NCBI RefSeq assembly: GCF_000158175.1
Contig: NZ_DS999411.1
Coordinates: forward strand, 605,009-669,008
DNA: 64,000 nt
DNA from: Luminiphilus syltensis NOR5-1B
GTDB taxonomy: Bacteria > Pseudomonadota > Gammaproteobacteria > Pseudomonadales > Halieaceae
Direction: 5' to 3'
Shown: positions 9,989 through 20,189 of the stretch, piece by piece
Layout: each line of letters begins with the position of its first letter
How positions within the stretch are numbered: position 1 is the first letter of the stretch
Program-made: the position numbers and the translations under genes
The notes under the pieces: model-generated
The model's input: only the letters and a program-made list of their open reading frames with translations
Told to the model about the DNA's origin: nothing
Database searches by the model: none

Positions 9989-11332
9989 ATGGACCGCGAA
10001 GTCGAATTGTTCCTCAAAGCCTACCCGGCGGTAACCATGGTCGAAGCACTGATCACGGACTGCAATGGCGTTGCCCGAGGCAAGTGGATACCCAAAACCA
10101 AGTTAAACACCGTAACCCGTAGCGGCCTGAAACTGCCGAAGTCGGCATTGGCACTGGATATCTGGGGTCGCGATGTCCCCGAACTGGCCTTTGAAAATGG
10201 CGATATGGACGGTTATTGCATGGCAGTGCCCGGCTCACTGACCCCGGTCCTTGGACCCAATGGGGTGAATCAGGCGCAGCTACTCATGACAATGACCGAC
10301 GAAGAGCACGCCCCTTTTATGGGTGACCCTCGACAGGTTCTGAGTGGGGTCATCGATCGATTCAGACGCATGGGCCTGCGCCCTTGCGTCGCCGTTGAGC
10401 TCGAGTTCAGCCTGTTGCCAGACCCCGGTAAGGAAGGGCTGCTGAGCGATACTATGGCTTCAAAGCACGACGTGGGTGGGAATCTCTACGCCCTGAATGA
10501 GCTTGATCGCGTCGAGCCGATGCTCGATGCCCTGCGCGCGCTGTTTGAAGTACAGGGCCTTCCGTATGAAGGCATCATCAAGGAAGCCGCACCCAGCCAG
10601 TTTGAAATCAATATGGCCCACAGTGCTAAGACCATGCAGGTCGCCGACCATATTATTAAAATGCAGCGGGGAATACGGACGATAGCCAAGCGCTTTGGAC
10701 TGATTGCATCATTTATGCCCAAGCCGATGGATAATGTCCCGGGTAATGGTATGCACGTCCATTGCAGCCTGCTCGACAAGCGAAACAACAATATTTTTAA
10801 CGATGGCACCGATGCCGGAAGCCAGCACTTGCGCCACGCCGTTGGCGGTGCGTTGGACATGATGGCCGACAGCATGTTGGTGTTCGCGCCAAGCTACAAC
10901 GCGTACCGCCGGTTCCAGCCGGGGAATCATGCGCCAACCTTTCCCGCCTGGGGTATGGATAATCGCACCACAGCCGTCCGTATCCCCGCCGGGCCACACC
11001 AGGCGAAACGCATTGAACACCGCGTCGCCGGCGCCGACGCCAACCCGTACCTGACACTCGCGGTAGTGCTCGCCGGCGTCCTGAAGGGCCTCGACAGTCA
11101 GAATGAGCCCCCCGAACCCATAGCGGGTAATGCCTACGACCAGCAGCCCGAGGGCGATACGCTGCCAACGCTGATGGGGGACGCCATCGACCGCTTCAGC
11201 AGCTCCGAGGCGATAGCCAACTTCCTAAGCCCTCAGTTTCAGCGGATCTACGCCCTCACCAAGCGTCAGGAACTGGCCGAATTCGGCAGTCGAGTCACCG
11301 AATTCGAGCTCAAAACTTACCTGGAAATCTGA
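9989..11332 (+). CDS. Glutamine synthetase family protein (gamma-glutamylpolyamine synthetase-like)
   Basis: The 447-residue protein has the GS fold: N-terminal beta-grasp (EALITDCNGVARGKWIP), EAAPSQFEIN, NGMHVHCSLLD and RIPAGPHQAKRIEHRVAGADANPYL near the C-terminal half. It resembles the PuuA/GlnA3-type ligases that glutamylate amines more than housekeeping GlnA, which is somewhat longer and carries an adenylylation loop. The substrate is not readable from the sequence. It stands alone after a LuxR-type regulator. Confidence 0.85.
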   Translation: MDREVELFLKAYPAVTMVEALITDCNGVARGKWIPKTKLNTVTRSGLKLPKSALALDIWGRDVPELAFENGDMDGYCMAVPGSLTPVLGPNGVNQAQLLMTMTDEEHAPFMGDPRQVLSGVIDRFRRMGLRPCVAVELEFSLLPDPGKEGLLSDTMASKHDVGGNLYALNELDRVEPMLDALRALFEVQGLPYEGIIKEAAPSQFEINMAHSAKTMQVADHIIKMQRGIRTIAKRFGLIASFMPKPMDNVPGNGMHVHCSLLDKRNNNIFNDGTDAGSQHLRHAVGGALDMMADSMLVFAPSYNAYRRFQPGNHAPTFPAWGMDNRTTAVRIPAGPHQAKRIEHRVAGADANPYLTLAVVLAGVLKGLDSQNEPPEPIAGNAYDQQPEGDTLPTLMGDAIDRFSSSEAIANFLSPQFQRIYALTKRQELAEFGSRVTEFELKTYLEI

Positions 11333-11386
11333 ACCCCCCCTACCTTCCCTGCGTATATGCTTGCCATACGCATTAAGGAGAGAATC

Positions 11387-11872
11387 ATGGGCGATATCTA
11401 CGACTTTTCCGCAACAACGGCCGATGGCAGCGACGTCAACCTGGCCGACTACCGGGGTAAGGTATTGCTGATCGTGAACACCGCCTCCAAGTGCGGCTTT
11501 ACCCCGCAATATGAGGGGCTCGAGGCGCTACGAAGTGACTTTAGCGACCGGGGTTTCGAAATCCTCGCCTTCCCCTGTAATCAGTTTGGTAATCAGGAAC
11601 CGGGTACCGAGGAAGAGATCGTCGAGTTCTGCAGCTTAAACTTCAGCACAACATTCCCACTGTTCGCCAAGATCGACGTCAACGGATCCGATGCCCATCC
11701 GCTCTACGAGCACCTGAAAGAACAGGCACCGGGCGTACTGGGTACCAAGTCGATCAAGTGGAATTTCACTAAATTCCTGGTCAATTCCAATGGCGAGGTC
11801 GTCAAGCGCTACGCATCAAAAGACAAGCCTGCATCGATCGCCAAGGACATCGAAGCCCTGCTCGAGGCCTAG
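11387..11872 (+). CDS. Glutathione peroxidase-family thiol peroxidase
   Basis: The 161-residue protein contains the catalytic Cys36 in [12 protein letters not shown], the Gln motif [11 protein letters not shown] and the Trp motif KWNFTKFL. Cys replaces selenocysteine, as usual in bacteria, so thioredoxin is the probable reductant. The start at 11387 is chosen because AAGGAGAG lies about 6 bases upstream; the frame is open for 10 more codons. It converges on prfC with a 4-base overlap of the coding ends. Confidence 0.93.
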   Translation: MGDIYDFSATTADGSDVNLADYRGKVLLIVNTASKCGFTPQYEGLEALRSDFSDRGFEILAFPCNQFGNQEPGTEEEIVEFCSLNFSTTFPLFAKIDVNGSDAHPLYEHLKEQAPGVLGTKSIKWNFTKFLVNSNGEVVKRYASKDKPASIAKDIEALLEA

Positions 11873-13452
11873 TGTTCCCGGGTTTCGCGGAACAGGATAT
11901 CGGGCCAACGCTCCTGCATCAGCGTTAAATTGACCCGGGTTGGCGCGAGATACGTCAGAAAGCCGCCACCGTCTTCGGACAGATTATCGGCGGCCTTTTT
12001 CCTGAATTCTTCGAGCTTTTTGGGGTCTTCGGCATCGATCCAGCGCGCGGTGTAGATATTGACCGGCTCGTAAATCGCCTCGACCTTGTATTCGTCCCGC
12101 AACCGATAGGCCACTACGTCGAACTGCAGTTGCCCCACGGCACCCACGATCAAATCGGTCGAACTGAGCGGAGAAAACACCTGCGTGGAACCCTCCTCTG
12201 AGAGCTGCTGAAGCCCCTTTTGCAGGGCCTTCATCTTCATGGGATCCTTGAGTCGGATCAAACGGAACAGCTCGGGGGCGAAATGGGGAATACCGGTGAA
12301 CTGCAACTCCTCGCCGGTGGTAAAGGTATCACCGATCTGAATCGTACCGTGGTTGTGCAGTCCGATAATATCGCCGGACAACGCCTGCTCAACCAGCACT
12401 CGCTCGCCCGCTTTGAAGGTCACGGCATCCGCTATTTTTACATCTTTACCGATGCGGGTATGACGGATCTTCATTCCCTTTTCATAACGACCGGAACAGA
12501 TCCGTAGGAACGCGATGCGATCGCGATGTTTGGGGTCCATATTTGCCTGGATTTTGAATACGAAACCACTGAACGGCGATTCGGTGGCGTCGACCTGTCG
12601 CGACTGGGTGGGCCTCGGTAAGGGTTGCGGTGCCCATTCGACAAAGTTATCCAGCATTTCGCGAACGCCGAAATTACCGAGGGCCGTCCCAAAGAACACC
12701 GGGGTCATTTTCCCGGACAAAAACGCTTCGAGATCAAACACATGGCTGGCACCGCGCACCAGCTCTATCTCATCACAAAAATCGTCGTAATCCTCCCCTA
12801 ATAGCGCTTTGGCCTCATCGCTTTCAAGCCCCTGTATCCGCTCATCGGGCGGCAGACTACTACCCGATCCCGGCTGGAACAGATGCAGCGTATCGGTATA
12901 CAGGTTGTAAACCCCCTTGAGAAAGCCCCCCATACCGATGGGCCAGTTGACCGGTGCCGCTTCGATACCGAGCACGGCTTCGATTTCGTCGAGCAGGTCA
13001 ATGGGGTCACGGATATCGCGGTCAAGCTTGTTAACGAAGCCGATAATCGGTGTGTCGCGCAATCGGCATACATTCATCAGCTTTATGGTCCGGTCCTCCA
13101 CACCTTTGGCACCGTCAATCACCATCAATGCGGAATCGACGGCGGTGAGGGTGCGGTAGGTGTCCTCGGAAAAGTCCTCGTGCCCCGGCGTATCGAGGAG
13201 ATTGACAACCCGGTCCCGGTAGGGAAACTGCATCACGGAGGAGGTCACTGAAATGCCCCGCTCCTGCTCCAGGGACATCCAGTCAGAGGTGGCGTGAGGC
13301 CCCCGTTTGCCCTTGACGGAACCCGCCACCTGAATCGCACTACCCAAAAGCAGTAGCTTTTCAGTAATTGTCGTCTTGCCCGCATCGGGGTGCGAGATGA
13401 TCGCGAACGTGCGACGACGACTGATTTCGTTGAGTAAATTCTGATCGGTCAT
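11869..13452 (-). CDS. prfC: Peptide chain release factor 3
   Basis: This 527-residue translational GTPase recycles RF1/RF2 after peptide release. G1 is [13 protein letters not shown] (residues 20-32), G3 is DTPGHEDF and G4 is NKLDRD; the RF3-specific [11 protein letters not shown] and C-terminal domains are present. The length is standard. It is monocistronic on the minus strand and convergent with the glutathione peroxidase gene. Confidence 0.97.
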   Translation of the reverse strand: MTDQNLLNEISRRRTFAIISHPDAGKTTITEKLLLLGSAIQVAGSVKGKRGPHATSDWMSLEQERGISVTSSVMQFPYRDRVVNLLDTPGHEDFSEDTYRTLTAVDSALMVIDGAKGVEDRTIKLMNVCRLRDTPIIGFVNKLDRDIRDPIDLLDEIEAVLGIEAAPVNWPIGMGGFLKGVYNLYTDTLHLFQPGSGSSLPPDERIQGLESDEAKALLGEDYDDFCDEIELVRGASHVFDLEAFLSGKMTPVFFGTALGNFGVREMLDNFVEWAPQPLPRPTQSRQVDATESPFSGFVFKIQANMDPKHRDRIAFLRICSGRYEKGMKIRHTRIGKDVKIADAVTFKAGERVLVEQALSGDIIGLHNHGTIQIGDTFTTGEELQFTGIPHFAPELFRLIRLKDPMKMKALQKGLQQLSEEGSTQVFSPLSSTDLIVGAVGQLQFDVVAYRLRDEYKVEAIYEPVNIYTARWIDAEDPKKLEEFRKKAADNLSEDGGGFLTYLAPTRVNLTLMQERWPDILFRETREH

Positions 13453-13785
13453 TGAGAAGGTCTTTTGGTTGAATCGCTATTGCAGGATACGGCGCGGCAA
13501 AACCGCAGCGATCACGTACGTTGTCGGTCGACGCTTACCCGTTGGCCCTTACTCTTCAGAGTGACCCTGGGAATGCGAAAAACCGGCATCGATCAACGCC
13601 GTATTGTAAGTCGATAGCGCCCGACTCACCTAATCTGATCGCCGTTGCTGTGCCAGTGCCGGCTACAAAAACGGGTTAAATATACACAAGCGGTCGGAAA
13701 TGGACGAATATCCGGGGCGTCTTGCTCTGCCTGCTGTTTCTACCTACCCTCACGGAGGGCGTCAGGAGCGGATAACCCTCAACCG
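13453..13785. other. Intergenic region with no recognised gene
   Basis: About 330 bases separate the divergent prfC and the first membrane-protein gene. The plus-strand frame is open from 13645, but that stretch encodes Cys/Arg-rich sequence with no family character and is treated as non-coding. Both promoters must lie here; none is clear enough to place. Confidence 0.4.
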
Positions 13786-14256
13786 GTGATTATTTTACTA
13801 CTACTGCTACACGGACTGCTGTCGGTGCTTTTGCTGGGTGCACTTACCCACCAAAGCGCGTCGCTGCTGCGCAGGCGTCCGGAAAGCAATGATCGCTCAA
13901 TCGAGCCAACAGCGGGCTTTATGGGTCATTACAGCGCTATCAATGGCCGACTCATGGTCACCGCGGTCGTGGTGTGCTACCTGATTACCTTCACGATAGG
14001 CGCTGTGCTGTACCCCACCTACCGACTCGATGTCCGCGTCGCCTTCGCCGAAATGCAACTACCGTGGGCCATCGCTCTGTTTGAAATCAAGGAGCACTGG
14101 GCTGCACTCGGGTTGGGCCTGCTGCCGTTTTACGTACAATCCTGGCGCAGCGCAGCAATGCGCCAACCCAAATTAGTCCTCACGCTCTGCCTCAGTGTGG
14201 TCGTCTGGTTCAACTTTATCGTCGGGCATGTGCTCAACAATTTCAGGGGGCTATAA
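13786..14256 (+). CDS. Uncharacterised integral membrane protein (about four TM helices)
   Basis: Starting at GTG 13786 the product is 156 residues with hydrophobic stretches at the N-terminus (VIILLLLLHGLLSVLLLGAL), VTAVVVCYLITFTIGAVLY, a region around HWAALGLGLLPFYV, and LVLTLCLSVVVWFNFIVGHV. No family is recognised. His and Trp residues near membrane ends could suit quinone or heme chemistry, but that is speculation. It is followed after 3 bases by another membrane protein and probably forms a four-gene operon to 16307. The start is uncertain because no good ribosome binding site is close. Confidence 0.65.
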   Translation: MIILLLLLHGLLSVLLLGALTHQSASLLRRRPESNDRSIEPTAGFMGHYSAINGRLMVTAVVVCYLITFTIGAVLYPTYRLDVRVAFAEMQLPWAIALFEIKEHWAALGLGLLPFYVQSWRSAAMRQPKLVLTLCLSVVVWFNFIVGHVLNNFRGL

Positions 14257-14259
14257 CCG

Positions 14260-14589
14260 GTGTCGCCGCGAATACCGCTGTTTTCTGCACTCTGGTGTAT
14301 CGGTTATGCCATTGCCCTCGGCGTTGAGCGGCCATTGTTCTACTATTACCCGCTGGAGGGACAGTGGACCCTAACGCTGGCCACCGACGCCGCGGGCCCC
14401 GTTATGCCCTGGTACGGGCTGCTCGCCAGCGCCGCCTTGTTTGCCGTCCTATCGACCGTACTACTCGAGGGCTTTATCCGATTTCGGCAAACCCTCGCGC
14501 TCTCGAACGGACTATTGCTTTCGCTTGCGCTTATACCGGTAATTGCGATGGTCGCGACGGCCGCTTTGATGCTGTTTTACCTGCTGTAG
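14260..14589 (+). CDS. Small uncharacterised membrane protein
   Basis: The 109-residue protein starts at GTG 14260. It has about three hydrophobic segments: residues 5-20, 50-72 and 82-109. No family is recognised. The tight spacing on both sides (3 and 9 bases) implies operon membership and perhaps complex formation with the neighbouring membrane protein. Confidence 0.6.
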   Translation: MSPRIPLFSALWCIGYAIALGVERPLFYYYPLEGQWTLTLATDAAGPVMPWYGLLASAALFAVLSTVLLEGFIRFRQTLALSNGLLLSLALIPVIAMVATAALMLFYLL

Positions 14590-14598
14590 AATCACGCC

Positions 14599-15012
14599 AT
14601 GCTCGATCTCTTGTCACTGGCACCTGCAAAACGATCCGCCGCTCTCGGCTGTGTTCTGCTGGGCTGTTGCAGCGCTGCACCAAGTACGGGATACGCGCAA
14701 ATCTACGGCGACTACCTCAGTTATGACCGCGACTCCCAGCAGCCCGCCAACGTTTATTTTGGCGCCGCAAAGAATGCGTCTGGTGGCTACGTGTACGGTG
14801 CGACGATCGTGGTGGCTACCGATTACCTCGATTTTGTCGCGGTAACCGATGCGGGGGGGCGATTTCGACTCGAGTTACCCACCGACATCACCCCGCAGCA
14901 AGTGGCGGCGCGCTGCTCCCATAGTGATTATCCGCAGTCAAAGGTATATCGCAGACTCCCCCGCGGCCGGGCGGTAACACCGGTGGAAATCACCTGCCGT
15001 CTACAGCGATGA
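14599..15012 (+). CDS. Secreted carboxypeptidase-regulatory-like (Ig-fold) protein
   Basis: The 137-residue protein has a hydrophobic N-terminus ending LLGCCSA, a possible lipobox around C23. The C-terminal half (GGYVYGATIVVATDYLDFVA, then VTDAGGRFRLELP) follows the CarboxypepD_reg-like pattern in which a beta-sandwich repeats a V-T-D-x-x-G-x-F-x-L motif. The same fold type occurs at the N-terminus of the convergent protein encoded at 16293-18038. It overlaps the next gene by 4 bases. Function unknown. Confidence 0.65.
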   Translation: MLDLLSLAPAKRSAALGCVLLGCCSAAPSTGYAQIYGDYLSYDRDSQQPANVYFGAAKNASGGYVYGATIVVATDYLDFVAVTDAGGRFRLELPTDITPQQVAARCSHSDYPQSKVYRRLPRGRAVTPVEITCRLQR

Positions 15013-16307
15013 TCCGACACTCACGAGTCGCCGTGTTTGCGGTTGGGCTCCTGCTGTGCCCGACACTTTCCGCAGCAGAGTTTGTACCCTTACCCGAGGG
15101 CGAGGCGCCTTTTACAGCGTTGATTCAGGATACGGCAGCGTTTCAGAGTAGCGCGACCACGGGGGATGCTGCAGACACGCTGAGGCGGGATCAGCGAGCG
15201 ATTACTCGGCGATGGTTGCAGGCGTTTGTCGAGAAGACGCCGCCTGACTTCCTCAGTTGGCCGACCGAAGCCGACCTTTTCGTCGATAAACCGGCGCTGC
15301 CTGGTGCCGAGAGAAGGTCGTTTCCCGGCCCGCCAGTCATCACCAATAGCGAACGTTTGGCGATCAGCCACGGAGGTACCGGCGGACCGCTGATTCACTT
15401 TATTCATTACAACCGGGCGCTCGCCGGCTACCTGCGCAAGGAGCAGCTTGACCAACCCAACGCCACAACAAACCGGCACCGCGAAGCAAGGCCGCTACCG
15501 TCATTACCCGCCGACGCCGTGGCCATTATGACCGCATGGTGGCCCATTGCCGGTGATCGGGATACACCCATACCCGTTTGGAACCCCGGGCAGCGGCATC
15601 GGTCTCAGGGCGCCAATAGTTATCTGAACTGGCCTGAGATCGCCCTGCTATCGGGGGACAACGAGGCGTCGCGTAACGCGGATCCGGTGGCCCAGTTTGC
15701 GGGTCGGCGCATTGACCCGAGCCGTCGTCTGCCACCCAATACGCTATATCGCACGCCGTTGAGTCGCCAACAGTCGCTGCAACTGATGCAAAGCCCCACG
15801 TTCGCAATGGCTGCGACTATTGCCCTGGGACGCCCGCTTCGGGAGGGAGATTACCTTGGGCTGGTGGGATTCCACTTTATGCACGCGGGGCTGGATGCAG
15901 GGATCTGGGGCACCTTTTGGTGGCAACCCGATCTCGACCGCAGTAACCACGGCGTACTGGAGGAACACACACCCTGGCGGCATTATCGCGGCGACCTGAC
16001 CACCGACCCCATCTACCCTAGAGAACCCGATGGTGGTCCCAATATCTGCTTCAATCCGTGGTTCGACGCGGTGTTCACCGACTCCGGTGAGGGCAACGGA
16101 CTGCGCGCTAATTGCATGAGCTGCCATCTGCGAGCAGGCTATCCGGCGCAAGGCGCGACCGAGGTGACCCGTGGTCGCCCCAACGCTCTGCCGACGTTAC
16201 CGGGCCGGCTGGGAACACAGGGATTGTGGTCGATCGCCCACGGTCATCAGCGCTGGATCGCCGGGGAGACAAAACCCGTCGACAACCGCGATTCAGTCAG
16301 TCAGTAA
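15009..16307 (+). CDS. Secreted monoheme cytochrome c-like protein
   Basis: The 432-residue protein has a signal peptide (residues 1-22, cut near LSAAEF) and one heme c site, CMSCH (C369, C372, H373), near the C-terminus. The rest is rich in Trp, His, Pro and Gly and matches no family I can name. It ends with a 15-base convergent overlap with the gene on the other strand. Likely a periplasmic redox protein; the partner is unknown. Confidence 0.7.
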   Translation: MIRHSRVAVFAVGLLLCPTLSAAEFVPLPEGEAPFTALIQDTAAFQSSATTGDAADTLRRDQRAITRRWLQAFVEKTPPDFLSWPTEADLFVDKPALPGAERRSFPGPPVITNSERLAISHGGTGGPLIHFIHYNRALAGYLRKEQLDQPNATTNRHREARPLPSLPADAVAIMTAWWPIAGDRDTPIPVWNPGQRHRSQGANSYLNWPEIALLSGDNEASRNADPVAQFAGRRIDPSRRLPPNTLYRTPLSRQQSLQLMQSPTFAMAATIALGRPLREGDYLGLVGFHFMHAGLDAGIWGTFWWQPDLDRSNHGVLEEHTPWRHYRGDLTTDPIYPREPDGGPNICFNPWFDAVFTDSGEGNGLRANCMSCHLRAGYPAQGATEVTRGRPNALPTLPGRLGTQGLWSIAHGHQRWIAGETKPVDNRDSVSQ

Positions 16308-18038
16308 TTCAACCCGAATCAGTTCAGCGGCGTTTTTATTGGGCAGCCAAACGGTCACCTGCGGCGCCGATTCATCGAGGACCACCTTGCGCGCGTCGTA
16401 GTACACCGGCATCAGATAGGACACCACTTCGCCGGTCTCGGGTATTAACCGCAACAGTCGATCGGAGCCCGTGCTCGAAATCCAGATGTGGCCGTTGCGA
16501 TCAGGGCGGGTAAAATACGGTGAGATATAGCGCGGGCTCAAGGGAAATTCTGTGATCTGATTGGTGGCCAGATCGAGCATGCCGACGCGATCGGCAAAAA
16601 ACTCGGAAAACCAGAAGCGGTTATTGTCATCGCGATAACCCCGACGTGGGTAGGCATGGGGGGTCGGTGTGGGTATTCGCTCTACGGACCCATCGAGTCC
16701 TGCGCGAACAATCGCCGATGTTTCTGAGGCGGTACAGATAAAATCGCCGGCCTCATCCTGATCGAACATGTAGCAGTAATTGAGACGATCCGCGTGGGTC
16801 GGTGAGGTCGGCGACGGCAGACCAGCGAAAAGCGCAATGCCTTTACTCAACTCTCCGGTGGCGGTATTGAGGGCAAAGGCATGCTCGTAGCGCTCCTCGC
16901 CCTCGGGAGGCTGGGTGATACCCGATCCCCAGAGCATCACCTCGTCGTCACGCACGGGACCGAGAAAGGGATTTTTCCAAATGACCGGCAGGTCAAAAAC
17001 CTGCCAACGCTCAAGCTCTGGATCGAAAGCGGCGTGCTTATTGCCCATGACCGCGGCCCACACCTTACCTTGAGGATCGACCTGGATATCCTGCACACCA
17101 ACGATTCGATCAACGCCCTCGCCGGCAGCCGGGGGCAAAAAGTTGGGTGCTGGCCATTCCGAAAATTTACCGGTGGTAGGATTCAACTTACCGAGGTAAT
17201 CCCAGCCGGTATTGCCGTACCACACATTACCCTGTGCATCGACGTCCAGATCGTGAACAACACTGGCCGGTCGCGGGATCGGGAACACAGTAACCACAGC
17301 GCGGGTACCCGCGCCGGCAGGCCGCGGTAGTGTTTGCAACGGATAGTCCCAGCCTGTTTTTTCACCCGCGAGATTGACCGTTGCCAGGTACTCCGAGATC
17401 GCCCGGGCATCGCGTCCGTACCAGGCGAGCCCTTCCAGGGGCTCGGGCTCTGCAACCCGCTGAATCCGAACCGATGAGGAGTGATCGGTCTCGTAGGTTT
17501 TCATCCGCTGGATGACCTTCATAAAACCGTCCGCATCATGGTTCGACCGGGCGATTCGCTCCAGGGAATGGCAAAACGCGCAATTGACCATATTGCGGGT
17601 GAGTAAATCCTTATCTGCTGTCGAACCGGGAAAACTGTTCAACCACTCCAGCGACGTCAATTGGGAGGCCAGCACCTCCGGATCGGTCACTGGTCTCACG
17701 GTAATGGTGAGCGAAGAGCCCTCCGCGGGAATGGCGACACGTCTGTTTTCCGGTTGGGCCCATTCGAAACCCGCCGCGCGAATCGAGAGTTCATAAGCAC
17801 CTTCGCTCAGACGATCCGTTGGAAATACGAATTGACCATCGCTGTCAGTGCTGACCGAGACAGTCATACCACTGTCGGGTTCCGTGGCGCTGACCACCAC
17901 ACCCTCGAGGGGGTCTGCATCCGCGTTGATCACGGAGCCTGACAGGGAGGCCAACACCGGCACGCTGAAAAGTAACAGCATCAGTGCAGCCAAACCGCCG
18001 CTGGTCCTGACTCCTCGTTTGACTACCCGCTTCACCAT
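16293..18038 (-). CDS. Carboxypeptidase-regulatory-like + heme c + Vgb-like beta-propeller protein
   Basis: The 581-residue exported protein begins at ATG 18038 (GAGGGGG about 8 bases upstream). Order of parts: signal peptide to about residue 30; CarboxypepD_reg-like domain (about 33-118); a heme c site CAFCH at about residues 153-157; then a propeller with repeats such as VHDLDVDAQGNVWYGNTGWD and VQDIQVDPQGKVWAA typical of virginiamycin B lyase-like (Vgb) domains. Similar fused proteins recur in marine bacteria without assigned function. It is separated by 42 bases from lipB and could be the last gene of that operon. Confidence 0.75.
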   Translation of the reverse strand: MVKRVVKRGVRTSGGLAALMLLLFSVPVLASLSGSVINADADPLEGVVVSATEPDSGMTVSVSTDSDGQFVFPTDRLSEGAYELSIRAAGFEWAQPENRRVAIPAEGSSLTITVRPVTDPEVLASQLTSLEWLNSFPGSTADKDLLTRNMVNCAFCHSLERIARSNHDADGFMKVIQRMKTYETDHSSSVRIQRVAEPEPLEGLAWYGRDARAISEYLATVNLAGEKTGWDYPLQTLPRPAGAGTRAVVTVFPIPRPASVVHDLDVDAQGNVWYGNTGWDYLGKLNPTTGKFSEWPAPNFLPPAAGEGVDRIVGVQDIQVDPQGKVWAAVMGNKHAAFDPELERWQVFDLPVIWKNPFLGPVRDDEVMLWGSGITQPPEGEERYEHAFALNTATGELSKGIALFAGLPSPTSPTHADRLNYCYMFDQDEAGDFICTASETSAIVRAGLDGSVERIPTPTPHAYPRRGYRDDNNRFWFSEFFADRVGMLDLATNQITEFPLSPRYISPYFTRPDRNGHIWISSTGSDRLLRLIPETGEVVSYLMPVYYDARKVVLDESAPQVTVWLPNKNAAELIRVELLTD

Positions 18039-18080
18039 GGAGCACCCCCTCTGCATTAAGAATCGACCGCACATTGCCCG

Positions 18081-18701
18081 TTACCGGGCGACTGCCGCGG
18101 CGACGCCGTCGGCCAGGGCGGTCAGAAGTGCCTCTCCGACGACGGGCAATGTCGGAATCTCGCTACCGATTTCCTGTCGCACCGACGTTACCGCCAGCCC
18201 CTGGTAGCCACAGGGATTGATACGCTGGAACGGCTCAAGGTCCATATCCACATTCAACGACACGCCATGGTAACTGCACCCTTTACTGACCTTTAACCCC
18301 AGTGCCGCAATCTTTGCACCGTTGACATAAACCCCGGGGGCTTTGGGGTCCGCCTCGGCCTTGATGCCGAAGCCCGCCAACAGATCGATAACCGATCCCT
18401 CGATCAGCGTGACAAGCTGCCGCACACCGATACCGGCACGGCGAATGTCGATAAGCAGGTAAACCACCCACTGGCCCGGTCCGTGATAAGTCACCTGGCC
18501 GCCGCGATCAATTTGGATAACGGGAATGTCACCCGGCGCCAAAATGTGCTCTTCCTTTCCGGAGATACCCTGGGTGAACACGGGTGGATGCTGCAGCAAC
18601 CAGAGTTCATCCTCGGCATCCGCCTCCCGCGCTTTGGTGAACGCCTTCATCTGCTCAAAGACAGACGGATACTCGACGAGCCCCAGCCGGCGCAGCTTCA
18701 C
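18081..18701 (-). CDS. lipB: Lipoyl(octanoyl) transferase LipB
   Basis: The 206-residue enzyme moves octanoate from ACP to lipoyl domains. Motifs: [26 protein letters not shown], Lys130 in [15 protein letters not shown] and the catalytic Cys164 in INPCGYQGL. It lies 4 bases after ybeD, the usual neighbour. It would also serve the E2 protein encoded at 51-52.6 kb. Confidence 0.96.
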   Translation of the reverse strand: MKLRRLGLVEYPSVFEQMKAFTKAREADAEDELWLLQHPPVFTQGISGKEEHILAPGDIPVIQIDRGGQVTYHGPGQWVVYLLIDIRRAGIGVRQLVTLIEGSVIDLLAGFGIKAEADPKAPGVYVNGAKIAALGLKVSKGCSYHGVSLNVDMDLEPFQRINPCGYQGLAVTSVRQEIGSEIPTLPVVGEALLTALADGVAAAVAR

Positions 18702-18705
18702 AGGA

Positions 18706-18975
18706 CTAAATCACCATCGAAACCAGGCCCGTTGCCATCAAATCCTCATGCAGAGCCGATAACTGGTCACTACCGGTGGCCTCTATAACGATAGTGATGG
18801 AGACAAAGGTACCGGCTCGACTGGCCCTGACCTGCATGAGTGACTGGTCAAAATCATCGGCGTGACGGGTAAAAATCTCGATAATGGCTACTTCGAGCGC
18901 TTCCCCGGCGCGCCCCACCACCTTGATCGGGTAGGGACAGGGAAACTCTATCTTGGGCGGATCCTGAGGCGACAT
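18706..18975 (-). CDS. ybeD: YbeD/DUF493 family protein
   Basis: The 89-residue protein has the DUF493 pattern: [17 protein letters not shown] at the N-terminus and [17 protein letters not shown] in the second half, an ACT-like ferredoxin fold. It sits between dacA and lipB exactly as in other gammaproteobacteria. Its role is unknown; genomic linkage to lipB suggests a regulatory part in lipoylation. Confidence 0.92.
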   Translation of the reverse strand: MSPQDPPKIEFPCPYPIKVVGRAGEALEVAIIEIFTRHADDFDQSLMQVRASRAGTFVSITIVIEATGSDQLSALHEDLMATGLVSMVI

Positions 18976-18977
18976 GA

Positions 18978-20135
18978 TTACTTAAAAAGTCCGGTGAACC
19001 AGAGTGTCAATGCATCCCAGAGTCGCTTAAAAAATCCAGCTTCCGGCGCATCGGCCAGGGCAACCAGCGATTCACGACCCACAGCCTCGCCCGCGACTCG
19101 CACTTCGACCTCACCGATGACATCACCCCGAGACAGGGGCGCCTCAATCGGCTCATTAAAGGTCACGACCACTTCGGGCTGTGCACTGCCCCGGGGAATA
19201 GTCATTGCGCTGGATTCAAGAACCCCTCCTGCGACGGCATCATCAAGCCCTTTCCACAAACGGGTACTGGCCAATGCGACGTTGGCAACCACGGGCTGTA
19301 CCGTTTCGTAGAAGCGGAAGCCATAATTCAGCAGAGAACGGGTTTCTGCCTTGCGCGAGCGGGTGCTGTTACTGCCCATGACCACCGATATCAAACGCAT
19401 GCCATCCCGCTCTGCAGACGCCACCAGTCCGTAGCCCGCAACACTGGTGTAGCCGGTTTTCAGTCCGTCGACGGAAGGGTCGTCACGCAGCAAATGGTTG
19501 CGGTTGTACTGGGTGATGTCGTTGTAGGTGAAGGAAAGCTGTTTATAGACTTTATATCGCTCGGGATGGTCGCGAATAATCGCCGCCGCCAGTGTGGCAA
19601 GGTCTCTGGCTGAGGTCACGTGCGCAGAGTTGGGCAGTCCATGGCTGTTCACATAGTGGGTCGCCGTCATACCCAGAATCTCGGCGTAGCGGTTCATCAT
19701 TCCCGCAAAGGCTTCTTCGGATCCCGCGATATGCTCTGCGATCGCCACAGTGGCGTCATTGCCTGAGGAGATCACGATGCCTTTTTCCAGCTCTCCTACC
19801 GTCACCGTCTTACCGGGCTCGATCCACATGAGTGACGATCCTCGAAAAGTGGGATTTTGTGACCACGCTGTGCGGCTGACCGGCACTTCGTCGGATAACG
19901 ACAGCCGACCCGCGTCGATCTCCTCGGCGAGAATATAGGCCGTCATCATTTTGGTCAGGCTGGCGGGGGGAAGCACATCGTCGGCATTGTGCTCAACCAG
20001 CACCTCACCAGAATGGAAATCCATTAGCAGATAGCCGTCTGCGGCGATACTCGGTGGTGCCGGAACAACGGACGACGCCAAAACAGATGTGCTGAACATC
20101 ATCAAAATTACAAATCGCAGCATTCTGACTCTCAT
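18978..20135 (-). CDS. dacA: D-alanyl-D-alanine carboxypeptidase (PBP5/6 type)
   Basis: The 385-residue exported enzyme has a signal peptide (about 1-22), the SxxK motif PASLTKMM (S59, K62), the SxN motif SSGNDATV and the KTG motif DGLKTGYT. After the catalytic domain comes the PBP5 C-terminal beta domain and a terminal amphipathic helix (RLWDALTLWFTGLF) that anchors it to the inner membrane. It trims pentapeptides in peptidoglycan. It belongs to the rodA/rlpA cell-shape operon. Confidence 0.96.
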   Translation of the reverse strand: MRVRMLRFVILMMFSTSVLASSVVPAPPSIAADGYLLMDFHSGEVLVEHNADDVLPPASLTKMMTAYILAEEIDAGRLSLSDEVPVSRTAWSQNPTFRGSSLMWIEPGKTVTVGELEKGIVISSGNDATVAIAEHIAGSEEAFAGMMNRYAEILGMTATHYVNSHGLPNSAHVTSARDLATLAAAIIRDHPERYKVYKQLSFTYNDITQYNRNHLLRDDPSVDGLKTGYTSVAGYGLVASAERDGMRLISVVMGSNSTRSRKAETRSLLNYGFRFYETVQPVVANVALASTRLWKGLDDAVAGGVLESSAMTIPRGSAQPEVVVTFNEPIEAPLSRGDVIGEVEVRVAGEAVGRESLVALADAPEAGFFKRLWDALTLWFTGLFK

Positions 20136-20189
20136 TAACTGGATGTGGATGAATTATAGGTTGACTTGAGTTAGCGACAAAACGCGTAC

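Noticed and set aside
13023-13030. CAAGCTTG inside prfC as a regulator site
   Set aside because: It lies deep in a coding region without a promoter; a chance 8-mer.
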